Shown: positions 1 through 9,003 of the stretch, in pieces
Layout of the letters: the number at the start of each line of letters is the position of its first letter
How positions within the stretch are numbered: position 1 is the first letter of the stretch
Assembly (NCBI GenBank): GCA_965183835.1
Contig: CBCYME010000021.1
Coordinates: forward strand, 1-64,000
Direction of reading: 5' to 3'
DNA: 64,000 nt
Origin: OMPR01 sp965183835
GTDB lineage: Bacteria > Pseudomonadota > Alphaproteobacteria > Rhodobacterales > Rhodobacteraceae
Made by a program: the position numbers and the translations under genes
The notes under the pieces: model-generated
What the model was told of the DNA's origin: nothing
Database searches by the model: none
What the model saw: the letters and a program-made list of their open reading frames with translations, nothing else

Positions 1-1
1 G

Positions 2-367
2 GCAGAATTCACGATAGATTTCGCGGCGTCTAATTCTGGTTTAATTTTCGATGTCACTGATACAGGCGCTGGTGTTGAAGTGTTTCAACCTTTTGAGGTG
101 ACCGATGGAGCACAATACCTCGCAGAGGTGCCCGTGATTTCGGATGGAGACCAACGCGCAACGTTGTCCATGACGGGGATTGCCCAGAATGAAATAATTG
201 CGTTCACCATCGATGTAGATGACACAAATGGAACACGTGAAATCACTGTAACTGACGATGAAATTAGCGGCACCACGTTCTCGCTTATGTCGGACAGTGC
301 CACGTATTCCGTAGTCATGGATGATGGCGCACAAGCCATTATCCGAACCGCAACCTGTTCCACTTAA
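2..367 (+). CDS. Aggregation-factor-core-like protein, C-terminal part
   Basis: The reading frame is already open at the left edge, so only the last 121 residues are present; the stop is TAA at 365-367. The visible part is acidic and beta-rich, with stretches such as GLIFDVTDTGAGVEVFQPFE and FTIDVDD. From memory this matches short secreted or structural proteins of Roseobacter bacteria annotated as 'aggregation factor core', which sit next to SDR and cryptochrome genes. No catalytic motif is visible and the function is unknown. The next gene begins 14 bp downstream on the same strand, so the two were probably co-transcribed. The family name is recalled, not searched. Confidence 0.6.
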   Translation, partial: AEFTIDFAASNSGLIFDVTDTGAGVEVFQPFEVTDGAQYLAEVPVISDGDQRATLSMTGIAQNEIIAFTIDVDDTNGTREITVTDDEISGTTFSLMSDSATYSVVMDDGAQAIIRTATCST

Positions 368-706
368 AGTGTGAACCTGCAGTGAAACGTGTTCTCGTCA
401 TCGGAGATACGGGTGGTGTTGGGCAAGCCGTCGCCCAAACTTTGTTTGACCGCGGCGACGATGTGGTTGGGTTGTCGCGCAGCCGTGATGGGTTGGATGT
501 GACCAAAGAACAGACGATCGCGCGTCAGTTTGGGCTGCTAGATGGGTTTTTCGACCTGATCTTTGTGGCCACAGGCGCATTGGTCGTAAACGATCAACAG
601 CCGGAAAAATCCATTAGGTCAGTAAGTGGCGCAGCATTAATGGACCAATTTCAGGTCAATGCGGTCGGCCCTGCCTTGATTTTGAAACACAGCGTCCGAT
701 TGATGC

Positions 707-710
707 CACG
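707..710. repeat. Target-site duplication CACG, left copy of the IS3-family insertion
   Basis: CACG at 707-710 is repeated at 1964-1967 immediately outside the other end of the element. Deleting one copy together with the element restores the SDR reading frame exactly. Confidence 0.9.
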
Positions 711-736
711 TGACCTGCCCCCCAAGGCTCCCTCAT

Positions 737-1621
737 TCATAACGAGAGTCTGCGGGTTTGGATTTCATAGTCGGTGGTATCGTTTTGGACAAGCGCGTTG
801 CTTGCAGAGCCCTCAAATTGCTCAAGTGCCCGACGTGCTTCTACGGGTGTTTGGTTTCCAAGCGATGAGTGTGGTCTGACATTGTTGTAGTCGTATCGCC
901 AAAGGGCCAGTTTGCGGCGGGCATCATCTAGCGTGTCGAAGATCTCCTCATTCAACAGCTCGTCTCTCAGGCTGCCATTGAAGCTTTCGATGAAGCCATT
1001 CTGCTGGGGCTTGCCCGGATCGATATAATGCCAATCCACGTCGTTATCGCCAGCCCATTTCAGGATCGCGCGACTGGTGAACTCCGTTCCATTATCGCTG
1101 ACAATACAAGCTGGCTTACCATAGACGCGCACAAGCGCATCTAGTTCCCGCGCAACCCTGGCACCCGAGATGCTGGTGTCAGCCATCAAGCACAGGTTCT
1201 CACGGCAGCAGTCGTCATTCACAGCTAGCATGCGGAACTTGCGAGACGCGCCAAACGTGTCAGATATAAAATCCAACGACCAACGCTCTCCTGGGCGCAA
1301 AGCCACGGGCATAGGTGTTCGTGATCCACGCGCACGTTTACGGCCCCTACGCCGCCTAACACCCAGCTTCTCCTCAGTATAAAGCCGGTATAGCTTCTTA
1401 TGATTCATGAACATTCCTTTGCGCTCCAACAGCACGCCGATCCGGCGATAGCCAAACCGCCGCCGCTTACTGGCAATCGCCTTCATCTCTTCGCGAACTT
1501 CAGGATTATCTGGCGGTTTGTCGCGCCGGACGGTCTTGGGATCGACACCAACAAGCCTGCACGCCCGACGTTGCGAGATGTCGTGATCCCGCATTGCCTG
1601 GCGCGCAACAGCCCGTCGCAC
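737..1621 (-). CDS. IS3-family transposase OrfB (DDE integrase core)
   Basis: A 294-residue protein with an N-terminal HTH_21-like region and an rve integrase core. The catalytic triad is visible: Asp117 (SLDFISD), Asp176 (VSDNGTE) and Glu212 (GFIESFNG), with the D-35-E spacing expected of IS3 transposases. The C-terminus has the usual YNNVRPHSSLG motif. It lies 11 bp after orfA and is probably made mainly as an OrfAB fusion by ribosomal frameshifting. No disruption is seen. Confidence 0.93.
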   Translation of the reverse strand: MRRAVARQAMRDHDISQRRACRLVGVDPKTVRRDKPPDNPEVREEMKAIASKRRRFGYRRIGVLLERKGMFMNHKKLYRLYTEEKLGVRRRRGRKRARGSRTPMPVALRPGERWSLDFISDTFGASRKFRMLAVNDDCCRENLCLMADTSISGARVARELDALVRVYGKPACIVSDNGTEFTSRAILKWAGDNDVDWHYIDPGKPQQNGFIESFNGSLRDELLNEEIFDTLDDARRKLALWRYDYNNVRPHSSLGNQTPVEARRALEQFEGSASNALVQNDTTDYEIQTRRLSL

Positions 1622-1632
1622 ATTCGATGTCG

Positions 1633-1923
1633 TCAGTTCTTTCCCAGCAAATCCTTCAGCACAACGTTGTCGAGCATGGTGTCCGCCAGCAGACGCTTCA
1701 GCTTAGCGTTCTCATCCTCCAGCGATTTGAGGCGGTGGGTGTCAGAAACGTTCATGCCACCATATTTGGCTTTGAACTTGTAGAACGACGCAGGGCTCAG
1801 GCCATGTCTCCGGCACACCTCAGCCGTTGGCATTCCAGCTTCTTGCTCTTTGATCATCCCAATAATCTGGGCCTCGGTAAAACGACTCTGTCGCATTTGT
1901 TTGCTCCTTCGAAGGTTGAGCAA
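1633..1923 (-). CDS. IS3-family transposase OrfA
   Basis: A 96-residue protein with the helix-turn-helix typical of IS3 OrfA: RFTEAQIIGMIKEQEAG followed by a recognition region around CRRHGLSPASFYKFKAKYGG. A leucine-zipper-like C-terminal segment (LKSLEDENAKLKRLLAD) should mediate oligomerisation. It ends LKDLLGKN just before orfB on the same strand but in another frame. As in other IS3 elements, a -1 programmed frameshift near the GGGAAAG at the end of orfA could produce the OrfAB transposase; that is inferred from the family. Confidence 0.9.
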   Translation of the reverse strand: MLNLRRSKQMRQSRFTEAQIIGMIKEQEAGMPTAEVCRRHGLSPASFYKFKAKYGGMNVSDTHRLKSLEDENAKLKRLLADTMLDNVVLKDLLGKN

Positions 1924-2376
1924 ACTCTACATTATAGTGAGGGAAGTTTCGGGGAGCAGGTCACACGCGATAGGCCTTGTGTTTTTGCAGCACTCTCGGC
2001 GCGCGTTGGGTCGATTGGCGATAATCAGATTGGCGGCTGGCATTCTTACCGAAGCGCGAAAGCCGCTCTGAACCAGTTGATCCATGGCGCTTCTATCGAA
2101 ATCGCGCGCACACATCCGCTCGCCTGTTGTGCTTGTTTGCATCCCGGGACTGTCGAAACCTCCTTCTCTGCGAGTTACGCCAAATCCCATAAACGCACCC
2201 CCGCCCCGGTCGCAGCGGCAAACCTTGTCGCGGTGATGGATGAACTTTCAAGAAAAGATACCGGGGGGTTCTTCGATTATGCGGGCAAAGCTATCCCTTG
2301 GTGATGCATGTCTCAGCATTGTTGCTGTTACGGAGAACGTCGTTCGGATCCCCCCCTCAAGACGCGTGGCATGGAT

Positions 2377-3912
2377 ATGAAATTACGTTTGATACTTGGT
2401 GATCAGCTTTGCCATAATATTTCGAGCCTTGATGATGTGGAGGCTAAAAGTGACATCATATTGTTGTGCGAGGTCCGCAGCGAGGCCACGTACGTCAAAC
2501 ATCACAAAAAGAAGATCGCATTCATTTTTTCTGCGATGCGCCATTTCGCCGCCGAATTGGCGGACCAAGGTTTGAATGTAAGATACGTTCGCTACGACGA
2601 CCCGGACAATGCGGGGTCTTTGCTTGGCGAGGTCGCGCGTGCTGTTGACGAATACGAGATCGACGAGGTCATTGTCACAACCCCAGGTGAATACCGCTTG
2701 GTTGAGGATTTGGGCGGTTAGGCCAAGACTTTAGACGTGAAGGTCACCGTCAGGGACGATGACCGTTTCTTAAGTACCGCCGCAGAATTCGAGGAATGGG
2801 CAAAGGGGCGTAAGCAATTGCGGATGGAGTTTTTCTACCGTGAAATGCGCCGCAAGTATTCGATCTTGATGGACCAAGATGGCCCCATTGGCGGGCAATG
2901 GAATTACGACAGTGAAAACCGCAAACCGCCTGCGACCGGATTAGAAGTACCGCCGACATATAAGGCCGAACCAGACGCGATCACCCAAGAGGTCATAAAG
3001 CTGGTTGAGGCCAACTTTCCCAATCATTTCGGTGATTTGTCGCCCTTTCATTTAGCTGTCACACACGACCAAGCGGTTTTGGCGCTTAAGGAGTTTATCG
3101 ACCGCCGTCTGAACCTGTTTGGCGACTACCAAGATGCTATGATCCAAGGCGAGCCGTGGATGTATCATAGCCATATCGGCCTATATCTTAATTGCGGATT
3201 GCTGGATCCGCTTGAATGTATTCAACGTGCGCAAGCCGCCTATCACAGTGGCACCGCCCCGTTGAATGCCGTCGAAGGTTTCATCCGCCAAATCCTTGGT
3301 TGGCGTGAGTATGTGCGTGGGATGTACTGGCTTAATATGCCGAATTATAAGACAGCGAACTTCCTAGAGGCCAAGCGCGCGTTGCCGGAGTTCTATTGGA
3401 CCGCTGAAACCCAGATGAACTGCATGCGTCAATGTGTTTCCGAGACCAAACAGAACGCATATGCCCATCACATCCAACGGTTAATGGTGCTGGGGAATTT
3501 TGCCTTGATTGCGGGGCTGCACCCTGATGAGGTCAATGAATGGTACATGTTGGTATACGCCGATGCCTATGAATGGGTCGAGCTGCCGAATGTTTCGGGC
3601 ATGATCTTGTTCGCAGATGGTGGACAGCTGGCGTCGAAACCCTATGCGGCTAGCGGTGCCTATATCAACAAAATGTCCAACTATTGCGGATCTTGCAGAT
3701 ATAAGCACACGGTCAAGAATGGGCCGACCGCGTGCCCTTTCAACTATCTTTACTGGGATTTTATTGCGCGAAACGAAGGCAAACTTCGAGGGAACCCGCG
3801 CATGGGGTTTATGTACAAAAGCTTGGACCGCATGAGTGATGAAAAACGCCAAGCCATCCAAGACGACACCCGTAGATTTTTCAAGGCGATTGACGACCAT
3901 GAAAAAGTCTAA
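2377..3912 (+). pseudogene. cryB: CryB/PhrB-type Fe-S photolyase-cryptochrome, interrupted by an amber codon
   Basis: Homologues are bacterial FeS-BCP photolyases, which bind FAD, a lumazine antenna and a [4Fe-4S] cluster and repair (6-4) photoproducts. The frame starts MKLRLILGDQL and would give about 511 residues, the family's usual length. Codon 115 (2719-2721) is TAG, just after EDLGG. The frame continues downstream with no other fault. The four cluster cysteines are Cys349, Cys437, Cys440 and Cys453, spaced 88-3-13 as I recall for Rhodobacter CryB. A single TGG-to-TAG change is the likeliest explanation. Unless the stop is suppressed, only the antenna-domain fragment would be made. Confidence 0.85.
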
Positions 3913-3946
3913 TCCGCCCCAGAAAACCTTCGCCACATGTGGCTTG
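3899..3946 (+). pseudogene. DUF2256-like remnant (N-terminus only)
   Basis: ATG at 3899 lies inside the last codons of the cryB frame. It begins MKKSNPPQKTFATCG, close to the start of DUF2256 proteins (MKKxxxPxKxCxxCGRPF...), small putative zinc-binding proteins encoded beside FeS-BCP photolyases. After the first CxxC-like position the sequence no longer resembles the family: the expected FTWRKKW...W...YCSxRC part is missing. It is probably a truncated relic. The extent given covers only the similar part, and the assignment rests on a recalled family pattern. Confidence 0.45.
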
Positions 3947-4239
3947 TCGACGTGCAACACATTATCATTTCAGTGTAATGCGTTCGCCTGCATCTGGACG
4001 TCACAGCAAAAGATGCAGGCGAAAATGACGTATCTTTGGTTTTTCGTTCGTGTGCCTACCCAGCCGCTGCGCAGCCGAAACTTACTAAAGCAGGGCACAA
4101 AACCGAAATTCACCAAAACGATGGTTCATATCTTAGTTCACGTGTTGGGGATGTCGATCGTCCAGCTTGGTGGTCAGACTTTCATTTCATGGCAAACCGC
4201 GATAGCGTCGGGTCCTCGCATCGCTTACATTGAACCTGC
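3913..4239. other. Intergenic stretch without a recognised gene
   Basis: Between cryB and phrB. It contains the DUF2256-like remnant at its start and a perfect 13-bp inverted repeat. The rest (about 4024-4239) has short open frames but none that I recognise, and no clear Shine-Dalgarno-plus-start pair apart from that of phrB. It may be residue from a deletion that removed the DUF2256 gene. Confidence 0.5.
3983..4023. repeat. Perfect 13-bp inverted repeat (hairpin)
   Basis: TTCGCCTGCATCT (3983-3995) is repeated as its reverse complement at 4011-4023 with a 15-nt loop. No T-run follows on the plus strand, so a simple intrinsic terminator is uncertain. It could separate cryB from phrB transcription or be a protein-binding site. 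Confidence 0.6.
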
Positions 4240-5661
4240 ATGACAGATACAAGCCCCATCCTGATGTGGTTTCGCCGCGATTTGCGTCTTGGGGACCACG
4301 CTGCATTGACCCATGCGATTCGATCCGGTCGACCAGTGATCCCGATATTTATCCGCGACGATATCGTTGACGCGCAGGGAGCAGCGCCTCGCTTTCGGTT
4401 AGGGCTATCCCTTGATGATCTGGACTCGCGACTAAGCTCCAAAGGATCGAGGTTGATCTTGCGACAGGGTAACGCGTTGGACGTGTTACGTGACTTGATC
4501 GCGCGCACAGGGGCTGGGGCGGTCTATTGGTCTCGTCTTTACGATCCTGACAGCAAAAGGCGGGATACAGCTGTCAAATCGGCGCTAAAAGCAGAGGGCA
4601 TTGTCGCCCAATCCTTTGCGGGTCACATCCTATTTGAGCCGTGGACAGTTGAGACAAAAACTGGCGGATTTTACAAAGTATACTCTCCATTTTGGAAAGA
4701 AGTGCGCGGGACCGAGCTACGTCCTTGCCTGCCGGAACCCAAAACCATGACTGCGCCCGATGCATGGCCGGAGTCAGATACTTTGGTCGATTGGTCCTTA
4801 GGGGCTGACATGCGACGTGGGGCGGCAGTCATCGCACCACATTGCGTTGTGGGGGAAGTGGCCGCGCAGGGGCGTTTGTCGAATTTCATAACCGACAAAG
4901 TTGCGAACTATAAATCCAAGCGCGACTTTCCTGCTGCCAGCGTAACTTCGGGGCTGTCTGAGAATCTAACCTATGGTGAAATCAGCCCTTTGGCCTGTTG
5001 GCACGCTGGTTGGGCGGCATTAAATGACGGTGTTGGTGAAGCTGAACATTTCCTTAAGGAGGTCGTCTGGCGCGAGTTTGCGTATCACCTAATCCACCAT
5101 ACTCCGCATATTGTTGACCAAAACTGGCGAGAAGGTTCGGAGGATTTTGGTTGGAGCAGTAACGACAACGACGCGGTATTAGCTTGGAAACAAGGGCGGA
5201 CGGGCATTCCTTTTGTCGATGCTGCAATGCGAGAGATGTATGTGACAGGTGTCATGCACAACCGCGCCCGTATGATCGTTGCTTCATATTTGACCAAATA
5301 TATGCTGGTCGATTGGCGGATCGGTCGCGATTGGTTTGCCGATTGCCTGATCGATTGGGACCCGGCGAGCAACGCTATGGGATGGCAATGGGTTGCGGGC
5401 TGCGGACCGGATGCCGCGCCGTATTTCCGCGTCTTTAATCCGGTCACTCAGGCCGAAAAGTTTGATCCAGATCACGACTATCTAAATCGTTGGATTGCCG
5501 AGGATCGCGCCCATCCGCACCCAGACGCGTTGTCCTATTTTGACGCATCGCCAATCAGCTGGAACCTTCGCCAAGATGCCGCTTATCCAGTCCCCATCGT
5601 TGGGCTAAAAGAAGGTAGAGATCGGGCACTTGCAACATTCTCGGCGAGTAAATCTAAGTAA
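4240..5661 (+). CDS. phrB: Deoxyribodipyrimidine (CPD) photolyase
   Basis: A 473-residue class I photolyase that uses blue/near-UV light and FADH- to split cyclobutane pyrimidine dimers in the cytoplasm. The N-terminal antenna domain begins ILMWFRRDLRLGDH. The C-terminal FAD domain includes LTYGEISPL, the WREFAYH region, and the signature around residues 378-402 (NAMGWQWVAGCGPDAAPYFR) followed by FNPVTQ. Length and order are normal and no fault is seen, in contrast to the broken SDR and cryB upstream. ATG at 4240 is chosen because MTDTSPILMWF puts the family's N-terminus in the right place. Confidence 0.95.
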   Translation: MTDTSPILMWFRRDLRLGDHAALTHAIRSGRPVIPIFIRDDIVDAQGAAPRFRLGLSLDDLDSRLSSKGSRLILRQGNALDVLRDLIARTGAGAVYWSRLYDPDSKRRDTAVKSALKAEGIVAQSFAGHILFEPWTVETKTGGFYKVYSPFWKEVRGTELRPCLPEPKTMTAPDAWPESDTLVDWSLGADMRRGAAVIAPHCVVGEVAAQGRLSNFITDKVANYKSKRDFPAASVTSGLSENLTYGEISPLACWHAGWAALNDGVGEAEHFLKEVVWREFAYHLIHHTPHIVDQNWREGSEDFGWSSNDNDAVLAWKQGRTGIPFVDAAMREMYVTGVMHNRARMIVASYLTKYMLVDWRIGRDWFADCLIDWDPASNAMGWQWVAGCGPDAAPYFRVFNPVTQAEKFDPDHDYLNRWIAEDRAHPHPDALSYFDASPISWNLRQDAAYPVPIVGLKEGRDRALATFSASKSK

Positions 5662-5923
5662 GTGGCGTGTGCCTTCAACAGGAAAATCGCGCGCTTTATC
5701 GGTCACGATGAGGGCGGCAAAACATGGGCGCGTATTGAAGTGCTTCGCAACCTTGCCAATGTCGGCTTTAGGTACGCTGCGTCGCAGCATCCACTCAATT
5801 GGTGAAGGCCTGATGAGGGCCGTTTCGGCTGGTTTGAGCCAGGCCCGGAAAGCCCCAAAACGACGACGGCTTCAGTCATATAATTAACATAATACAGATT
5901 ACTGGCTATTTTACTGCAACCGG
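5662..5923. other. Intergenic stretch left of the IS30 element, no gene recognised
   Basis: About 260 bp between phrB and the IS30-family element. Several short frames are open but none shows a recognisable family, a good ribosome-binding site or consistent coding bias. It may be the remnant of a gene truncated by the element. I cannot name it. Confidence 0.5.
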
Positions 5924-7033
5924 GTGAATTCACAAATGAAGTGCAAATTTTGTACCAAGGTATTGAATTGCACGGAGTTAATTTATGGGACGCTGCTACC
6001 CCCACCTGAACCTCGAAGAACGCCGCAAGCTGGCTAAATGGCTTGAAGCGAAGATACCAGTCAAAGAGATCGCCGACAATCTGTGCCGCGCGCCCTCGAC
6101 AATCTACCGCGAGATCAAACGAAACGACTACCGCGATGAGGAAAACCCTGTGCTGAACGGCTATCATGCGGTGCTCGCTCAGGACCGCTACGAAGAACGC
6201 CGTGCGGTGCATCGCAAGTTGATCCGATATCCCGACATTATGGCTGCCGTGCGGAGCGGATTTGATGCCGGGTGGTCACCCGAACAGATTGCGGGACGCA
6301 TGCGGTTGGAGCGCCATCCGACGCGCGTCAGCCATGAGACGATTTATCGATATGCCTATTCCAAGGATGGGCGTGAAGAGAAGTTTTATCGGCACCTCCC
6401 GCAGCATCGCCTCCGCCGCAGGCCACGTGGAACGCGCAGGCATCACGGGCGTCATATCCTTGATGAATTGGCCATCGCGCACCGCCCTGACACGATCGCT
6501 GATCGGAGTCAGTTCGGTCACTGGGAGTGCGATTTGGTGATGTTCCGCAAGGAGTTCGGCAAAGCTAATGTGACGTCTCTGGTCGAACGTGTCAGCCGGT
6601 TTGCCGTGGTTCTCAAAAACCCGGATCGTCACTCCAAACCCGTGATGGAAGGCCTGATCAATAGCCTGTCACCCCTACCCGCAAGAGCCCGTCGTTCGAT
6701 CACCTTTGATCGCGGCACTGAGTTCAGCGCATGGCTACATTTGAAGGATGGCCTGGGCGTCGATCCGTGGTTTTGCGACCCTCAGTCGCCGTGGCAAAAG
6801 GGTGCCGTCGAGAACACCAACAACCGATTGCGTCGATACCTGCCCCGTAGAGCTGACCCAACGGCGTTCACAGATCGATATTTGAGGTCAATCTGTGACC
6901 GCCTCAATGCAACGCCGCGCAAATGTCTGGGGTATCAAACGCCTGCTGAAGTGTTCCGCGCAAAACTGATGGAAGGAGAAGGCCGAACCGGATAAACTGA
7001 ACACACAGAAATTGCGCTTCAGCGCGAGTTCAC
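5924..7033 (+). mobile_element. IS30-family insertion sequence
   Basis: About 1.1 kb containing a single transposase gene. Imperfect terminal inverted repeats are visible: the left end reads GTGAATTCAC...TGAAGTGCAA, and the right end, read inward, GTGAACTCGC...TGAAGCGCAA. The similarity may extend a few bases further out, so the exact ends are uncertain by about 10 bp and I could not assign a target duplication. It marks the border between the photorepair remnants and the transport/catabolism genes. Confidence 0.75.
5985..6995 (+). CDS. IS30-family transposase
   Basis: A 336-residue transposase. The N-terminus has the IS30 helix-turn-helix (LNLEERRKLAKWL and IADNLCRAPSTIYREIKRN, residues 8-47), followed by an rve-type DDE core with Asp183 (FGHWECDLVMF), Asp242 (TFDRGTEF) and Glu276 (QKGAVENTNNRLRRYLPR). 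The order, spacing and length are those of a complete IS30 transposase. ATG at 5985 follows a GGAG-like stretch (CACGGAGTTAATTT). Confidence 0.95.
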   Translation: MGRCYPHLNLEERRKLAKWLEAKIPVKEIADNLCRAPSTIYREIKRNDYRDEENPVLNGYHAVLAQDRYEERRAVHRKLIRYPDIMAAVRSGFDAGWSPEQIAGRMRLERHPTRVSHETIYRYAYSKDGREEKFYRHLPQHRLRRRPRGTRRHHGRHILDELAIAHRPDTIADRSQFGHWECDLVMFRKEFGKANVTSLVERVSRFAVVLKNPDRHSKPVMEGLINSLSPLPARARRSITFDRGTEFSAWLHLKDGLGVDPWFCDPQSPWQKGAVENTNNRLRRYLPRRADPTAFTDRYLRSICDRLNATPRKCLGYQTPAEVFRAKLMEGEGRTG

Positions 7034-7042
7034 ATGGGTGCA

Positions 7043-7076
7043 CGCGCCCTTTGTCCCGCTGTGAACAAAGGGCGCG
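7043..7076. terminator. Hairpin downstream of the nitrilase-like gene
   Basis: A 12-bp perfect stem, CGCGCCCTTTGT (7043-7054) pairing with 7065-7076, with a 10-nt loop. It lies just after the stop of the minus-strand nitrilase-like gene (7082) and beside the IS30 right end. The T-run is weak on both strands, so efficiency as an intrinsic terminator is uncertain. Confidence 0.65.
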
Positions 7077-7081
7077 GTTTA

Positions 7082-7933
7082 CTAGGCCGACAAGAGATCG
7101 ATTTTGTAATCGTCTAACCGATCTTTCAGGAAAGTATAGTCCCGCCGTGCGGTTTCCAATGCCTCCCGGTTCACTGTGAGGGTTCGGAACTCTTCTGCGG
7201 TTTCTTCAAATGCAATCGGGGGGGTGTTTTCATCCTGCCAGGGCAAGCAGAACAGTGAATTCCCGTAAGTCATACCAGCGCGGTTCAGGGAGAGAAAGAA
7301 CACTTGGTTTTCTAGAGCGCGGGCAATCGCAAATGGGTGCCAGGTGTGAAATGATTCATCGCGATAGTACGCGCCACAATGCAAGATCACATCGACACCA
7401 TGATCCACCACCAAGGTGCGCGTCAATTCTGGAATGCGTATGTCGTAACAGATGATCGGTGACAGGCGGAACCCTTTGACCGTAAAGGTGAACAGGTGAT
7501 TGCCGCGGTTGAAGTATATTCCTTTTCCATCGATGCGCCATATTGCGCCAGATGTAGTTTGTCGTAATGCCCAACCAAGGCCCCATCGGGCCCGACAACG
7601 CAGATTGAGATATACGGTCCACCTGCCCCTGCGCGTGGAAAGCTGTACGAGACGAACACACCCAGATCCACCGCCACCTGTCGCCATGCCTGAAACGATG
7701 GACCATCCAGGGGTTCCGCAAGCGTGCTCAGTTCGGCAAAGGTTTCGCGCGCATAATCGATGCTCGAAAGCTCTGGCAACACCACCAGGGTCCACGAGTG
7801 TTTCGGATTGCGCCACCTGTTGGCGCACCTTGGGTGCTGACACCTCTAGGTGTGCATCCCGCTGCGCGATTGTCGTCATCGGCGGAATGCTGATCTGGCA
7901 GGCCAGAATGGTCAGGGTGTCGTTGGCGGTCAT
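7082..7933 (-). pseudogene. Carbon-nitrogen hydrolase (nitrilase superfamily), two compensating frameshifts
   Basis: The start (MTANDTLTILACQISIPPM) and the last about 150 residues are in one frame; the middle is in another. The middle frame contains LVVLPELSS (catalytic Glu region) and HYDKLHLAQYG (catalytic Lys region). The last part resumes with FRLSPIICYDIRIPEL, carrying the catalytic Cys. All three Glu-Lys-Cys elements are therefore present. The shifts lie near 7790 (one surplus C) and near 7530 (one base short). The protein would hydrolyse an amide or nitrile of unknown structure in the cytoplasm. It sits 3 bp after the rpiR gene, at the end of the dct/rpiR run. Either a recent pseudogene or sequence error. 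Confidence 0.8.
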
Positions 7934-7936
7934 GGC

Positions 7937-8840
7937 TTAGGCTTTCTTGTTTTTCCAATATTCGTTCATGCGCAAGCGATCTGCTTCGATCCGCTCGATC
8001 CGGGCCACCGCCTCGCTGGACTGGCCGATGGTAAAGAACCCAATCAATGCCTCGATCAGCACCGTGCTGCCCACATAGGATTCAAAAAACAGCGGGCTGC
8101 GGTTTGGGCTGAGCAGCACATAATCAGCGTGCATTGCGATAGGGGCCGCCGGGCTGTCCGTCAGGGCGACAACCTTGGCACCGCGTTCCCGTGCAATCAT
8201 GGCAAGTTCGACCGAGGCCCGAGAACAGGGTTGCTGGCTGACCGTGATCATTGTGTCGCCTGCGCCGATGTCTGCCGATCGGGTCCGCAAAAAACGCCGC
8301 CCTCGCCACGCACCAGCCGGAACTTGTTGCTCGCCATGCCACCGATGTAGTGGGCGTAGCCCGAAAAGCTAGCCGAGGCTTGCATACCGGCGATATAGAT
8401 TTGATTGCTGTCATTCAGCACCTTGGCGACCAGGGCAAAGTAGTCCGGATCGATGGCATCATAAAATCGCGGTCAGATTACCCAGCGTTGATTGGCGAAA
8501 CTCTACTCCCACAAACGCGCGGCGCCGATGTCGCTGCCCGCTTGTTGTAGATTTTCGGCGCGCAGATTGGTATTCGCTGATATCGTTTTGCTGCACCTGC
8601 TTGCTGTAGATTTCGCGCAGCTCGCCGTAGGTTTCAAACCCCAACGCCTTAGCTATTCGGGAAAAGTTGGGCAACGACACCCCTGCATTCGCCGCCACCT
8701 GCCGCATCGACAGGGTCGCGATATCACCGGGATGCTCCAGCATGTAGGTCCGCCGCAATCTTCAACGCGCGGGGCAGCTCTGGGAACAGCTCTTTCAGGC
8801 GCTCGCTGGTTTGAAGATAGTCGCTCATGTCGGGTGACAT
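7937..8840 (-). pseudogene. MurR/RpiR-family regulator (HTH + SIS), several frameshifts
   Basis: The start MSPDMSDYLQTSERLKELFPELPRAL and the HTH region (SMRQVAANAGVSLPNFSRIAKALGF) match RpiR regulators, which bind DNA through the N-terminal domain and a phosphosugar-like ligand through a C-terminal SIS domain. The SIS part is visible in two further frames (NQIYIAGMQASASFSGYAHYIGG and TMITVSQQPCSRASVELA) and ends NEYWKNKKA. At least four single-base shifts separate these pieces, the first a surplus G near 8751. Such many shifts in otherwise conserved sequence suggest base-calling error, though decay is possible. It follows dctM and probably regulates the TRAP operon. Confidence 0.8.
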
Positions 8841-8919
8841 TTCCTTTGGCATTCTGGGATACGCTCCGTCCCTGTCTTGGACGCCAGTTAGAGCATTTGT
8901 TTCGCAACAACGCACGAAG

Positions 8920-8935
8920 TATTGCATTTGCAATA
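8920..8935. promoter_or_regulatory. Putative RpiR operator upstream of rpiR
   Basis: TATTGCATTTGCAATA is a near-perfect palindrome (TATTGCA / TGCAATA) about 80 bp before the rpiR start, in the gap between dctM and rpiR. Almost the same 16-mer lies upstream of dctP at 12055. Its presence before the regulator gene and before the transporter operon fits autoregulation plus control of the TRAP genes by RpiR. Confidence 0.7.
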
Positions 8936-9003
8936 TCTTTGCCCGTTTGGGGCTTTCGGGCAGCAGGGGGAGAAAATCCACCGCCCGAAAGCTCTGCCTG
9001 CGC

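Larger units (their letters stand above)
711..1963 (-). mobile_element. IS3-family insertion sequence (IS407-group-like)
   Basis: The 1253-bp element has imperfect terminal inverted repeats: both ends start TGACCTGCYCCCC when read inward, and similarity continues for about 28 bp. It is flanked by a perfect 4-bp direct repeat CACG (707-710 and 1964-1967). A 4-bp duplication and the TGACCTGC-type ends are usual for the IS407 group of IS3. It carries orfA and orfB on the minus strand, opposite to the gene it interrupts. Both transposase frames are open, so the element looks complete and possibly active. Confidence 0.92.
382..2304 (+). pseudogene. SDR-family oxidoreductase split by an IS3-family element
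   Basis: The 5' part (382-710, GTG start) encodes a Rossmann N-terminus with the nucleotide-binding motif GDTGGVG near residues 8-14. The 3' part (1964-2304) encodes the catalytic end: Ser125, and YRSAK giving Tyr137 and Lys141 of the YxxxK motif, in the restored numbering. Removing the insertion plus one copy of the CACG duplication joins the halves in frame to an SDR of about 221 residues ending FFDYAGKAIPW. The gene is therefore a clean insertional knockout rather than a decayed remnant. Its usual neighbours (aggregation-factor-core gene, CryB) suggest a role in the light/photorepair cluster, but its substrate is unknown. Confidence 0.85.

Noticed and set aside
371..4242. GAACCTGCA just before the start codons of both the SDR gene and phrB, considered as a shared element
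   Set aside because: Only nine bases, not palindromic, and absent before cryB; likely chance.
5630..5887. An 85-residue open frame after phrB
   Set aside because: It overlaps the phrB end, lacks a ribosome-binding site and has no recognised domain; not enough to call a gene.
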